Assembly: GCF_002307495.1 (NCBI RefSeq)
Contig: NZ_NTMR01000005.1
Span: forward strand, 62,001-126,000
Source: Pseudomonas abyssi
GTDB taxonomy: Bacteria > Pseudomonadota > Gammaproteobacteria > Pseudomonadales > Pseudomonadaceae
Direction of reading: 5' to 3'
Length of the DNA: 64,000 nt
Part shown: positions 25,788-34,041 of the stretch, piece by piece
How positions within the stretch are numbered: the stretch's first letter is position 1
Layout: each line of letters starts with the position of its first letter
Notes under the pieces: model-generated
Told to the model about the DNA's origin: nothing
Databases searched by the model: none
Seen by the model: only the letters and a program-made list of their open reading frames with translations
Position numbers and translations under genes: made by a program

Positions 25788-26705
25788 TTATTGTTCGGTT
25801 TTTTCGATGCTGTCATCCAGGTCTGGGCGCGCATGCAGCAACGCGTTCACCCCCGGGTTGCTGCTGGAGCGCCCGCGTGTGACAGCGTAGAGGGTTTCGC
25901 GTACCTGCTCGATGGCGCCAATGCAGGTGACTTCGTACTGCCTGCATACCTCCTCGCGAATCACCGTGGGGGCTGCAAAGTAGCCGAGCCCTGACCGCCC
26001 GAATACCTTGATCAGTGCGCTGTCATCCACCTCGGCGACCACGTTGATACGAATACGCTGAGCGGCGAACCAGTTCATCAAGTCGTTGATGTAGGGCGCG
26101 TTGAGGGAGGTGGTGAGGAAGGGTTGGTGATCCAGGCTGGCCGGAAATCCCGACATCAGTCGATCGCTGAGCGCGGGTGCTGCAAACAGGGAAATGGAGG
26201 AGCTGGCGAGCTGAGTGGCCCGGAACTGCCCGGCGTCGTTGAAGTCGGGCTGGCGGTCGGTCAGCAGGATGTCCAGCTCACGGCGCCCCAGGCGTTTCAG
26301 CAGTTCGCCGGTTTCCCCGGTCTGGCAGCGCAGGTGGACCGGCCGCGACAGCGCCAGTGCCGGCGCGGTCAAATGATAGGCGATGAGTTTGTGAATGGAT
26401 GCGGCAATGCCTACGGACAGGTTGAGAGGGCGTGTTTCCGGTGGTTGCTGCAGCAGATCGTCCAGCGCCTGAACGCTCTGGAAGATCTCCTCTGCGTAGG
26501 TAAAGACGGTCTGTCCGAAGTTGGTCAACTGCAGCGAGCGATTCCGGCGCTGAAACAGTGCATTGCCCAGGTTGGCTTCCAGAGTAGCCAGCTGGCCGCT
26601 GAATGTCTGTGGCGATAGCTTGAGAATTTCCGCTGCGCGTACGATGGAGCCGTTGCGCGCGATCATCCAGAAATAGTGCAGATGACGAAGGCTGAGATGG
26701 TCCAC
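25788..26705 (-). CDS. LysR-family regulator, NhaR-like
   Basis: A 305-residue LysR-type regulator. The N-terminal helix-turn-helix is LHYFWMIARNGSIVRAAEIL followed by KLSPQTFSGQLATLEANLG, which matches the NhaR subgroup (LYYFWHVYKEGS, TPQTITGQI) better than most LysR proteins. The effector domain has GVAxx-like SVGIAASIHKL and FGRSGLGYFAAPTV. The GTG at 26705 (MDHLSLRHLHYFW) has GGGAG six bases upstream; the long N-terminal extension possible from 27230 is rejected. E. coli NhaR is 301 residues and senses Na+. Its position before a Na+/bicarbonate transporter and next to trkHA suggests control of ion traffic here, but its real target may be lost with sbtA. Confidence 0.85.
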   Translation of the reverse strand: MDHLSLRHLHYFWMIARNGSIVRAAEILKLSPQTFSGQLATLEANLGNALFQRRNRSLQLTNFGQTVFTYAEEIFQSVQALDDLLQQPPETRPLNLSVGIAASIHKLIAYHLTAPALALSRPVHLRCQTGETGELLKRLGRRELDILLTDRQPDFNDAGQFRATQLASSSISLFAAPALSDRLMSGFPASLDHQPFLTTSLNAPYINDLMNWFAAQRIRINVVAEVDDSALIKVFGRSGLGYFAAPTVIREEVCRQYEVTCIGAIEQVRETLYAVTRGRSSSNPGVNALLHARPDLDDSIEKTEQ

Positions 26706-26861
26706 ATGTGTCTCCCGGCCGTGCGAGTCGCCCCGTCGAGCCATGGTAGCCTGTCGGGGCCCGACCTGCAGCGTCGGCTGTTGGCGTGACAGCGAAAGCG
26801 GGCACCGACGCCGTGCTTTGGCTATCATGTGCTGCATTCTTGCGCCGTTGGGGGCTGTTGT

Positions 26862-28310
26862 ATGGCGCGCTTTCTGCGTCCAGTACTCTTTGTCTGTGGC
26901 ATTTTGACCCTGCTGATGGCAGGGCTGATGCTCGCGGTTGCCTGTTTTGCCTGGTGGCGGCAGGACCCGGAGATGGAAGTCTTCCTGATCTCGTTCGGCA
27001 TTACCCTTGGCTGCGGTCTGTTGCTGGTCTTCAGCTGTCGTGATCGCGGCTTTCATCTGGTCTCGCGTCAGCTGTACCTGTTGACCAGTCTGAGCTGGGT
27101 GCTGATGTCGCTGTTCGGCGCCTTGCCTCTGTTTTTCAGCCACTTCGAGTTGAGCGCCGAAGATGCCGTGTTCGAGGCCGTGTCGGGCATCACGACGACC
27201 GGCTCGACCATTCTCAGTGGCATTGAGCATCTGGCACCCAGCCTGTTGCTGTGGCGCTCACTGCTGCAGTGGCTCGGCGGCCTGGGGGTGATCGGCATGG
27301 CGGTGTCCATCCTGCCGTTTCTGCGGGTGGGCGGCATGCGGCTGTTCCACACCGAATCGTCGGACTGGTCGGAAAAGTCGATTCCGCGCGTGCAGTCGCT
27401 GGCGCGCCTGCTGGTACTGACCTACCTGACCCTGTCAGTCTGCTGTGTGCTCAGCTACTGGTTGGCGGGCATGAGCCTGTTTGATGCGGTCAACCATGCG
27501 ATGGCGACCGTCTCCACCGGTGGTTTTGCCACGGACGATCGTTCCATGGGCCGGTTCTCGCTGGGCACACTGTGGGTTTCTATCCTGTTCATGTTGCTCA
27601 GCGCCTTGCCGTTCACCCTGCTGATCGGATTCTTCCGCCGCCCCTCGATGGATCTGCTGCGAAATCAGCAGGTGCGGGGCTTTTTTGCCATCATCGCGGC
27701 GGTGTCGCTGGTGCTGACCGCCGATCTGATCGACCTGCACGTGTTCGCGCCGTTCGAAGCCTTTACCCAGGCGACCTTCAACCTTGTCTCGGTGATTACC
27801 ACCACCGGGTTTGCCTCGGCCGACTACACCCAGTGGGGCAGCTTCAGTATTGCGCTGTTCTTTGTGGTCACCTTTATTGGTGGTTGCTCGGGCTCGACCA
27901 GTGGCGGCATGAAGGTATTTCGCTTTCAGCTCAGCTACCTGTTTCTGCGCAGTCAGATCCGCAAGCTGATTCACCCCAGCGGGGTGTTCGTTACCCAGTA
28001 CAACGGCCGGCCGGTGCAGGACGACATCATTCTCTCGGCGGTGGCCTTTTCCTTTCTGTTCTTTGTCACTCTGGCGGTCGTCACTCTGCTGCTGGCGCTG
28101 ATGGGACTGGACCTGATGACCAGTCTCACCGCCGCGGCGACGGCGCTGACCAACGTCGGTCCGGGGCTGGGAGACATTGTCGGGCCAGCGGGTAACTTTG
28201 CCAGCCTGCCGGTAGCGGCCAAGTGGCTGCTGTCGTTCGCCATGTTGATGGGACGCTTGGAGTTGCTGACGCTGATGGTACTCTTTACCCCCATGTTCTG
28301 GCGTGGGTGA
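26862..28310 (+). CDS. trkH: Trk potassium uptake protein TrkH
   Basis: A 482-residue K+ channel-like membrane protein. The four filter/pore loops are recognisable: SGITTTGSTI, ATVSTGGFATDD, SVITTTGFASADY and ALTNVGPGLGD. Twelve membrane segments are expected and the helix pattern fits. It forms the membrane part of the Trk system gated by TrkA, whose gene starts 27 bp downstream. The ATG at 26862 gives MARFLRPVLFVCGIL; in-frame upstream starts would add a short tail. It is divergent from the NhaR-like regulator. Confidence 0.92.
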   Translation: MARFLRPVLFVCGILTLLMAGLMLAVACFAWWRQDPEMEVFLISFGITLGCGLLLVFSCRDRGFHLVSRQLYLLTSLSWVLMSLFGALPLFFSHFELSAEDAVFEAVSGITTTGSTILSGIEHLAPSLLLWRSLLQWLGGLGVIGMAVSILPFLRVGGMRLFHTESSDWSEKSIPRVQSLARLLVLTYLTLSVCCVLSYWLAGMSLFDAVNHAMATVSTGGFATDDRSMGRFSLGTLWVSILFMLLSALPFTLLIGFFRRPSMDLLRNQQVRGFFAIIAAVSLVLTADLIDLHVFAPFEAFTQATFNLVSVITTTGFASADYTQWGSFSIALFFVVTFIGGCSGSTSGGMKVFRFQLSYLFLRSQIRKLIHPSGVFVTQYNGRPVQDDIILSAVAFSFLFFVTLAVVTLLLALMGLDLMTSLTAAATALTNVGPGLGDIVGPAGNFASLPVAAKWLLSFAMLMGRLELLTLMVLFTPMFWRG

Positions 28311-28337
28311 ATACATGGGATCCGGGGAGACAGTCTG

Positions 28338-29717
28338 ATGCGCATTATCATTCTTGGCGCCGGCCAGGTGGGCCGCAGTCTGGTCGAACATCTGGTCAGT
28401 GAAAAGAATCACATAACCGTGGTGGATACCAATCCGGACCGCCTGCAGATGGTGCACGAGCTGCACGATGTGAACATCCTGTGCGCCCATGGCGCGCATC
28501 CGGTGACCCTGTCCAAGGCCGGTGCCGACGATGCCGACATGCTGGTAGCCGTGACCAACAGCGACGAGGTGAACATGATTGCCTGTCAGGTTGGGCAGTC
28601 CCTGTTCCATGTGCCCAACAAGGTGGCGAGGGTACGAGAGCCGGGTTACATGGAGCAGAATCACGCGTTGTTTGCCAAGGCGGCGGTGCCGGTGGATGTG
28701 CTGATCAACCCGGAGGCGCTGATCACCCAGCATTTGAAGAAGCTGATTCGCTACCCTGGCGCGTTGCAGGTGATCAACTTTGCCGGTGGTCTGGCACAGC
28801 TGGTTGCCGTCCGCGCGACGACCGGTGGCGCGCTGGTCGGCCAGCGTATTTCCGCGCTGCGCGAGCGCCTGCCGGCGGTAGAAATCCGCGTGGCGGCCAT
28901 CTTTCGCCAGAATCACGCGGTGGTGCCTGACGGCGATACCCTGATTCAGGATGGTGACGAGGTGTTCTTTGTTGCTGCGCGCCCCGACATTCGGCTGGTG
29001 CTCAATGAGCTGCGGCGCCGGGAGAAGCCCTACAAACGCCTGGTGATCGCCGGTGGCGGCAATATCGGCGCGCGGCTGGCCAGCGTGCTGGAGGACGATT
29101 ACCGGGTCAAGGTGATCGAGCAGGATATGGGGCGCTGTCAGTATCTTTCCGAGCGCCTGCGCAAGGCCACGGTGCTGTACGGCAGTGCGTCGGACCGTGA
29201 GCTGTTGCTGGAAGAGAGCATCGAGTCGGCCGACGTTTTTCTGGCCCTGACCAATGACGATGAAGCCAACATCATGTCGTCCATGCTGGCCAAGCGCATG
29301 GGCGCGCGCACGGTGATCACCCTGATCAGCAACCCCGCCTACGCCGAGCTGGTGCAGGGCGGCAGTATCGATATCGCCATCTCACCGCAGCAGGCCACCA
29401 TCGGCGCCCTGCTGACCCACGTGCGACGCGGCGACGTGGTGGCGGTGCACTCATTGCGTCGTGGCACCGCTGAGGCCATGGAAGCGGTTGCCCACGGTGA
29501 TCCGCAAAGCTCGCAGGTGGTTGGCAAGCGCATCGACGAACTGCCGCTGCCGCCCGGCGCCATGGTCGGCGCTGTGGTGCGCGGGGAGGATGTGATTATT
29601 GCCCATGACAGCACCCAGATCGAAGAGGGGGATCATGTCATCGTGCTGGTGCCGGACAAGCGTGACATGCAGGCGGTAGAGCGCCTGTTCCAGGTGGGGC
29701 TGACGTTTTTGCTGTGA
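28338..29717 (+). CDS. trkA: Trk potassium uptake regulatory subunit TrkA
   Basis: A 459-residue cytoplasmic RCK-type protein that binds NAD(H) and gates TrkH. Two Rossmann/RCK halves are present: IILGAGQVGRSLVEHL at residue 3 and LVIAGGGNIGARLASVLE near residue 235, each followed by a TrkA-C segment. E. coli TrkA is 458 residues. The ATG follows GGGGAGACAGTCTG. The gene is followed by an inverted repeat that may terminate it. Confidence 0.93.
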   Translation: MRIIILGAGQVGRSLVEHLVSEKNHITVVDTNPDRLQMVHELHDVNILCAHGAHPVTLSKAGADDADMLVAVTNSDEVNMIACQVGQSLFHVPNKVARVREPGYMEQNHALFAKAAVPVDVLINPEALITQHLKKLIRYPGALQVINFAGGLAQLVAVRATTGGALVGQRISALRERLPAVEIRVAAIFRQNHAVVPDGDTLIQDGDEVFFVAARPDIRLVLNELRRREKPYKRLVIAGGGNIGARLASVLEDDYRVKVIEQDMGRCQYLSERLRKATVLYGSASDRELLLEESIESADVFLALTNDDEANIMSSMLAKRMGARTVITLISNPAYAELVQGGSIDIAISPQQATIGALLTHVRRGDVVAVHSLRRGTAEAMEAVAHGDPQSSQVVGKRIDELPLPPGAMVGAVVRGEDVIIAHDSTQIEEGDHVIVLVPDKRDMQAVERLFQVGLTFLL

Positions 29718-29723
29718 CGGGCT

Positions 29724-29761
29724 GGCGCGTTCAGGTGGGGCTTGAGGTGCCTGAACGCGCC
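29724..29761. terminator. Convergent hairpin between trkA and the ACT-domain gene
   Basis: GGCGCGTTCAGG (29724-29735) and CCTGAACGCGCC (29750-29761) form a perfect 12-bp stem with a 14-base loop. It lies 6 bp after the trkA stop and before the 3' end of the minus-strand gene. T-tracts are weak on both sides, so its role as a bidirectional terminator is likely but not certain. Confidence 0.5.
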
Positions 29762-29771
29762 GTCTGTTAGC

Positions 29772-30287
29772 TCAGTCCGCGTTGCGCAGTTCGACCATCA
29801 GGTCGTCGGTCAGATTCTCCAGCGCATCGCGCAGGGCATCCAGGTCAGTCTGCGGGTACACGCCCAGGTGGGCTTCGGCCTTGAACAGCATGTCGGCACT
29901 CATCGGCGCAGGCACGCATTCGGTTTCCAGCGATTCGACGTTCACGCCATGGCTGGCCAGCACGCGCGAAACTTCATGCACGATGCCGGCGCGGTCGTTA
30001 CCGACCAGATTCAGAATCAGCGCGCTCTGCACCGGCTCCTCGGCCTGGCCGCTGATCGCCACCTGTACGTTGATGCCCAGACTGGTCAGGCCTTCCAGGT
30101 CGATGCGCAGGGCTTCGAGCTGATCGTTGCCAACGTCAACCCGCAGGATACCGGCGAACTGACCGGCCATACGCGCCATGCGGCTTTCCAGCCAGTTGCC
30201 GCCGTGGCGGTTGATGGTCTGGGCCAGGCTCTCTACCAGGCCGGGCTTGTCGGCTGAAATGACGGTAAGTACGAGCGGGGTGGTCAT
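29772..30287 (-). CDS. GcvR-like protein with two ACT domains
   Basis: A 171-residue protein with two ACT domains: LVLTVISADKPGLVESLAQT (about 4-23) and LILNLVGNDRAGIVHEVSRV (about 90-109). This is the size and layout of GcvR, the glycine-cleavage repressor partner. In E. coli GcvR binds glycine and blocks GcvA; no gcvA is seen here. Similar ACT-ACT proteins also serve other roles, so GcvR-like is the safest name. It is 33 bp downstream of the HDOD gene, on the same strand. Confidence 0.8.
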   Translation of the reverse strand: MTTPLVLTVISADKPGLVESLAQTINRHGGNWLESRMARMAGQFAGILRVDVGNDQLEALRIDLEGLTSLGINVQVAISGQAEEPVQSALILNLVGNDRAGIVHEVSRVLASHGVNVESLETECVPAPMSADMLFKAEAHLGVYPQTDLDALRDALENLTDDLMVELRNAD

Positions 30288-30320
30288 GGGGTGTCTCCTT
30301 TGGGCCGGTGGCGGGCCGGT

Positions 30321-31199
30321 TTAATAGTAACGACCTTCGCCGGTGGCGGTCATTTCCTGGCAGGTAGCCTCCAGGTTCTCAAAGTCGTAATCCGACAGGC
30401 CAACGTATTCGAGAATGGCCGCGCCGACGGCGTTCCATTCGTGATCCACCGGGTGGTTGCCGAGCACTCGGTAGGATTGGCAGATATGCTCTGCCATCTT
30501 CAGAATCGCCAGCAGGTTCTTTTGTTCCACATCCTTGCCCAGCGGCGACAGAAAGGTCTGCTCGGCGTTGTGGTGGCTGGCGATGGCTTCGCACAGGTGT
30601 GGCGGCAGCCGCCATGATTTGGCGGTGTAATAGCCGATTACCGCGTGGTTGGTATTCATGCGCTGGTTTTCCACATCGACGATGCGCACCTCGTTCTGTG
30701 CGTAGGACTCTTCCATCACTTCGATGTAGTAGGGAAAGCGGCTGAGCATCAGCGGAATGCCGCAGTTGTGGAACAGCCCCAGCGCGTAGGCTTCATCCGG
30801 TTCTACGCAGCCAATGCGCTTGGCCAGCGTCATGCAGGTCACGGCAATATCCTGGGCGCTGTCCCAGAAACGGTTCAGATTGACGATGTTTTCATCGGTC
30901 AGCTCGCCGCGAATGGATTGGGCGTTGACGATGTTGACGACGCGCGACACACCCAGCAGGTTGACCGCCTGCTGGATCGAGCTGATGCGGTTGGTCAGAC
31001 CAAAGAACGCCGAGTTGACTACCTTGAGCAGGCTGCCGGACAAGCCCGGGTCCTGGCTGATCAGGCGGGCGATGGCTTTCAGGTCCGGGTCGGGCATCAG
31101 CTGTTCCATCTGCAGATCGACCATGATCTGTGGTTGCGGTGGCACGCTGATGCCCTGCAGTGCACTGCTGATCTGCTGGTCGGTGAGTTCGGCATTCAT
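30321..31199 (-). CDS. HDOD-domain signalling protein
   Basis: A 292-residue protein made mainly of one HDOD domain (about residues 15-220): MPDPDLKAIARLISQDPGLS, LLKVVNSAFFGLTNRISSIQ and AVNLLGVSRVVNIVNAQSIR. The HD-type metal residues are not complete, as is usual for HDOD, which are typically non-catalytic regulatory domains. Beyond the HDOD part (HNAEQTFLSPLGKDVEQKNL) I recognise nothing further. A second HDOD protein is at the right edge of the window. Target pathway unknown. Confidence 0.87.
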   Translation of the reverse strand: MNAELTDQQISSALQGISVPPQPQIMVDLQMEQLMPDPDLKAIARLISQDPGLSGSLLKVVNSAFFGLTNRISSIQQAVNLLGVSRVVNIVNAQSIRGELTDENIVNLNRFWDSAQDIAVTCMTLAKRIGCVEPDEAYALGLFHNCGIPLMLSRFPYYIEVMEESYAQNEVRIVDVENQRMNTNHAVIGYYTAKSWRLPPHLCEAIASHHNAEQTFLSPLGKDVEQKNLLAILKMAEHICQSYRVLGNHPVDHEWNAVGAAILEYVGLSDYDFENLEATCQEMTATGEGRYY

Positions 31200-31283
31200 G
31201 GGCGTGATCCGCTGGTGGCTGAATCACCGAGTTTAGCGCCACAGGGGGGCGCTTGGGAAACCCCCGCGAGGCTCTGGCGCAAA

Positions 31284-31312
31284 GGCCCTTCGCTGGCGCG
31301 GCGCGAAGGGCC
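31284..31312. repeat. Inverted repeat upstream of rlmI
   Basis: GGCCCTTCGC (31284-31293) and GCGAAGGGCC (31303-31312) form a perfect 10-bp dyad with a 9-base centre. It ends 9 bp before a TATAAT box (31322-31327). It may be an operator, or a terminator-like hairpin for a minus-strand transcript. Confidence 0.55.
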
Positions 31313-31321
31313 GACAGCCTG

Positions 31322-31327
31322 TATAAT
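31322..31327 (+). promoter_or_regulatory. -10 box upstream of rlmI
   Basis: A perfect TATAAT, directly preceded by TG. No good -35 is at 16-18 bp upstream, where the inverted repeat lies. rlmI starts 46 bp downstream. Confidence 0.5.
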
Positions 31328-31372
31328 CGGTCGCTGTGTTTTTACATCCCGCTTGTTCCCCAGGAGTTTCTC

Positions 31373-32566
31373 ATGTCACTGCCCAGTCTGCGTCTCAAAG
31401 CTAATGCCGAACGGCGCATCCGCGCAGGGCACCTGTGGGTTTTCAGTAACGAGGTGGATACCGCACAGACGCCGCTGACGGCCTTTGAGGCCGGCCAGCA
31501 GGCCCAGCTGGAAACCAGCAGCGGAAAGCCCTTGGGCCTGGTGTGCGTCAGCCCCAACAACCTGATCTGTGCTCGCCTGTTCGGTCGCGATACCGGCCAC
31601 CTGCTGGACAAGTCACTGCTGGTGCACCGCTTCAAGGTGGCGCTGAGTCTGCGCGAGCGCCTGTTCGACAAACCCTTCTATCGTCTGGTGTACGGCGAGT
31701 CCGATCTGCTGCCCGGGCTGGTGGTGGACCGCTTTGGTGATTACTTCGTGGTGCAGATCGCCAACCCCGGCATGGAGCGGGTACGCGACCAGATCGTTGA
31801 AGCGCTGGTGCAGGTGTTCAAACCCCAGGCGGTGCTGTTCAAGAACGACAGCGGCGCGCGCAAGCTGGAAGGGCTGGACGCCTACGTCGAGGATGCTTTT
31901 GGGGTGATGCCCGAACGGGTCGCGCTGGAAGAGAACGGCGTGCGCTTCGAGGCGCCGGTACGTGACGGCCAGAAAACCGGCTGGTTTTACGATCACCGTG
32001 CCAACCGTGCCCGCCTCGCCCCTTACGTGGCTGGCAAGCGGGTACTCGACCTGTACAGCTACATCGGCGGCTGGGGCGTGCAGGCGGCGGCCTTTGGTGC
32101 CAGCGAGGTGATGTGCGTGGACAGCTCGGCGCCGGCGCTGGATTGCGTCGAAGCCAACGCCGAGCTGAACGGTGTGGCGGAGAAGATGGCGGTCGTTGAG
32201 GGTGACGTGATGGCGGCGCTGCGTGAGCTCAAGGGGGCGAACGAGCGTTTTGATGTGGTGATTGCCGATCCGCCGGCGTTTATCAAGAAACGCAAGGACA
32301 TCCGCAACGGCGAGGCGGCCTATCGTCGCCTCAACGAACAGGCCATGCGTCTGCTCAACAAGGACGGCATTCTGGTCTCCGCTTCCTGCTCGATGCACCT
32401 GGAAGAAGACCGCCTGCGCGACGCCCTGCTGGGCGCCAGCCGCCACCTGGATCGCAACCTGATCATTACCGAGCGCGGCTTCCAGGGCGCCGACCACCCG
32501 CTGCACCCGGCGATTCCGGAAACCGGTTATATCAAGGCGTTGTTTTGTCGGGTGACGCCGGCCTGA
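31373..32566 (+). CDS. rlmI: 23S rRNA m5C1962 methyltransferase RlmI
   Basis: A 397-residue methyltransferase. An N-terminal PUA domain (LKANAERRIRAGHLWVFSNE) leads into a SAM-binding domain with VLDLYSYIGGWGVQAAAFGA near residue 225 and the motif IV DPPAFIKKRKDIRNG; the catalytic cysteine region is SASCSMHL. E. coli RlmI (YccW) has the same layout and methylates C1962. The ATG at 31373 follows CAGGAGTTTCTC. An earlier in-frame start at 31253 would include the inverted repeat and is rejected. It ends in a strong terminator at 32621. Confidence 0.9.
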   Translation: MSLPSLRLKANAERRIRAGHLWVFSNEVDTAQTPLTAFEAGQQAQLETSSGKPLGLVCVSPNNLICARLFGRDTGHLLDKSLLVHRFKVALSLRERLFDKPFYRLVYGESDLLPGLVVDRFGDYFVVQIANPGMERVRDQIVEALVQVFKPQAVLFKNDSGARKLEGLDAYVEDAFGVMPERVALEENGVRFEAPVRDGQKTGWFYDHRANRARLAPYVAGKRVLDLYSYIGGWGVQAAAFGASEVMCVDSSAPALDCVEANAELNGVAEKMAVVEGDVMAALRELKGANERFDVVIADPPAFIKKRKDIRNGEAAYRRLNEQAMRLLNKDGILVSASCSMHLEEDRLRDALLGASRHLDRNLIITERGFQGADHPLHPAIPETGYIKALFCRVTPA

Positions 32567-32590
32567 GGCGCCGGCTTCGCGCCGGCGAGC

Positions 32591-32617
32591 TGCAAGCCGC
32601 AAGCTTCAAGCTGCAAG
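32591..32617. repeat. AAGC-rich short repeat near the rlmI/hisN terminator
   Basis: A run built of GCAAGC / GCTGCAAG units (TGCAAGCCGCAAGCTTCAAG and on). Such motifs recur between pseudomonad genes. It sits just before the terminator stem and supplies its A-rich left flank. Confidence 0.5.
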
Positions 32618-32620
32618 AAA

Positions 32621-32653
32621 AAACCGCGCGGAGTTGAACCGCGCGGTTTTTTT
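32621..32653. terminator. Bidirectional Rho-independent terminator
   Basis: An 11-bp stem AAACCGCGCGG / CCGCGCGGTTT with a 7-base loop. A run of T follows on the plus strand (TTTTTTT) and A-rich sequence precedes it, giving T on the minus strand too. It ends rlmI from the left and the HAD phosphatase gene from the right. Confidence 0.9.
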
Positions 32654-32723
32654 ATGCTGACGGTAGCGGCAGCTCCTTATTCAAACCCGTGAGGATCTCG
32701 CTGCAGGTGCGAATCTGGTTTTT

Positions 32724-32744
32724 GCTTGCCGCTTGCCGCTTGCC
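32724..32744. repeat. Three tandem GCTTGCC units
   Basis: GCTTGCC repeated at 32724-32730, 32731-32737 and 32738-32744, 12 bp past the 3' end of the minus-strand HAD gene. A 7-bp unit; probably a slippage repeat. Confidence 0.7.
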
Positions 32745-32755
32745 GCTGCTGCGCT

Positions 32756-33409
32756 TCAGCGCAGACTGATAACCGGCCAACCCTGCGCCTGTGCATGGGC
32801 GCGCAGGGTGTCGTCGGGGTCGACGGCGACGGGGTGGTCGACCATGCCCAGCAGCGGCAGGTCGTTGTGCGAGTCGCTGTAGAAGTAGCTGCCTTCCAGA
32901 GTGCGGTTGTTTTCCAGCAGCCAGCGCTCCAGGCGCGTGACCTTGCCGTCGCGGAAACAGGGTATGTCCGTGGTGCGGCCGGTGTAGCGACCCTCGCTGC
33001 GCTCGCACTCGGTGGCCAGCAGTAGATCGATGCCCAGGTGACGGGCGATCGGGCCGGTGATGAAGCGGTTGGTGGCGGTGATGATCATCAGGGTGTCGCC
33101 GGCCTGACGGTGACGCTCGATCAGCGCCTGCGCCTTGGGCAGCACGATCGGCAGGATCTTCTCCTGCATGAACTGCGCGTGCCAGGCGTCGAGCTGGTCC
33201 TGGGAGTGCTCGCCCAGCAGCGCCAGACAAAAATTCAGGTAGATCTGAATATCCAGCTTGCCGGCCAGGTAGTCGTGGAAGAATTGGTCGTTGCGTGCCT
33301 GGTATTGCTCCGGGTCGACAATGCGGTGGGCAACGATAAATTCGCCCCAGGCGTGGTCGCTGTCCCCGCCAAGCAGGGTGTTGTCGAGATCAAAGATGGC
33401 AAGTGACAA
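32756..33409 (-). CDS. HAD-superfamily phosphatase, probable histidinol-phosphatase
   Basis: A 217-residue HAD-IB hydrolase of the SerB-like group. The nucleophile motif is [13 protein letters not shown] (D7, D9), motif II is [11 protein letters not shown], and motif III/IV is [13 protein letters not shown]. The start is TTG at 33409 ([13 protein letters not shown]) with GGAG seven bases upstream; the long in-frame extension from 33541 crosses the divergent rppH promoter and is rejected. In P. aeruginosa the orthologue at this place, PA0335, has been reported as the histidinol-phosphate phosphatase, so histidine synthesis is the likely role here; that transfer rests on synteny and family. Confidence 0.82.
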   Translation of the reverse strand: MSLAIFDLDNTLLGGDSDHAWGEFIVAHRIVDPEQYQARNDQFFHDYLAGKLDIQIYLNFCLALLGEHSQDQLDAWHAQFMQEKILPIVLPKAQALIERHRQAGDTLMIITATNRFITGPIARHLGIDLLLATECERSEGRYTGRTTDIPCFRDGKVTRLERWLLENNRTLEGSYFYSDSHNDLPLLGMVDHPVAVDPDDTLRAHAQAQGWPVISLR

Positions 33410-33552
33410 GGCAGCTCTCCAAGGCTGGGAAACGGCTGCATAGGATAAAGCAGTCTGCGCGCATTTGCCCACGCCGAGGAGGCGCTTCCAGAATTGCCGC
33501 CCCGGCGTCCTTTGTGGAACAATGCGGAGGTTACTGTACAAGGATAACGGCT

Positions 33553-34041
33553 GTGATTGACCCCGATGGTTTCAGACCCAATGTAGGCATCATCCTGACC
33601 AATGAGTTGGGTCAGGTGCTTTGGGCCAGACGCATCGGTCAGGACTCCTGGCAGTTCCCGCAGGGCGGGATTCAGCGCAACGAGAGTCCAGAGCAGGCGC
33701 TGTACCGCGAGCTGCATGAAGAGGTTGGTCTGCTGCCTGCCGATGTCGAAATTCTGGCTTGCACCCGTGGCTGGCTGCGCTATCGATTGCCGCAGCGGCT
33801 GATTCGCAGTCACTCGCAACCGGTTTGCGTCGGACAGAAGCAGAAGTGGTTTCTGTTGCGGCTGAAAAGTGAAGATCAGCGCGTGTGCATGACGCGCAGC
33901 GCAAAACCGGAATTCGACGGTTGGCGTTGGGTCAGCTACTGGTATCCTCTGGGACAGGTTGTCCCGTTCAAACGTGATGTTTACCGCCGCGCCATGAAAG
34001 AATTGGCGCCCCGTCTGCTTTCCAGTTTACCGGGTAGTTGA
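33553..34041 (+). CDS. rppH: RNA pyrophosphohydrolase
   Basis: A 162-residue Nudix enzyme that removes pyrophosphate from the 5' end of RNA and starts its decay. The Nudix box spans about residues 38-60 ([20 protein letters not shown] then VGL), with the two catalytic glutamates present. The N-terminus [15 protein letters not shown] is a hallmark of RppH. The start is GTG at 33553, 6 bp after AAGGATAACG; longer in-frame forms back to 33403 would overlap the divergent gene. It is followed by ptsP with TGATG overlap. Confidence 0.92.
   Translation: MIDPDGFRPNVGIILTNELGQVLWARRIGQDSWQFPQGGIQRNESPEQALYRELHEEVGLLPADVEILACTRGWLRYRLPQRLIRSHSQPVCVGQKQKWFLLRLKSEDQRVCMTRSAKPEFDGWRWVSYWYPLGQVVPFKRDVYRRAMKELAPRLLSSLPGS

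Noticed and set aside
26705-27230. A 175-residue N-terminal extension of the LysR regulator
   Set aside because: It would run into trkH on the opposite strand; the GTG at 26705 has a good ribosome site and homologous start.
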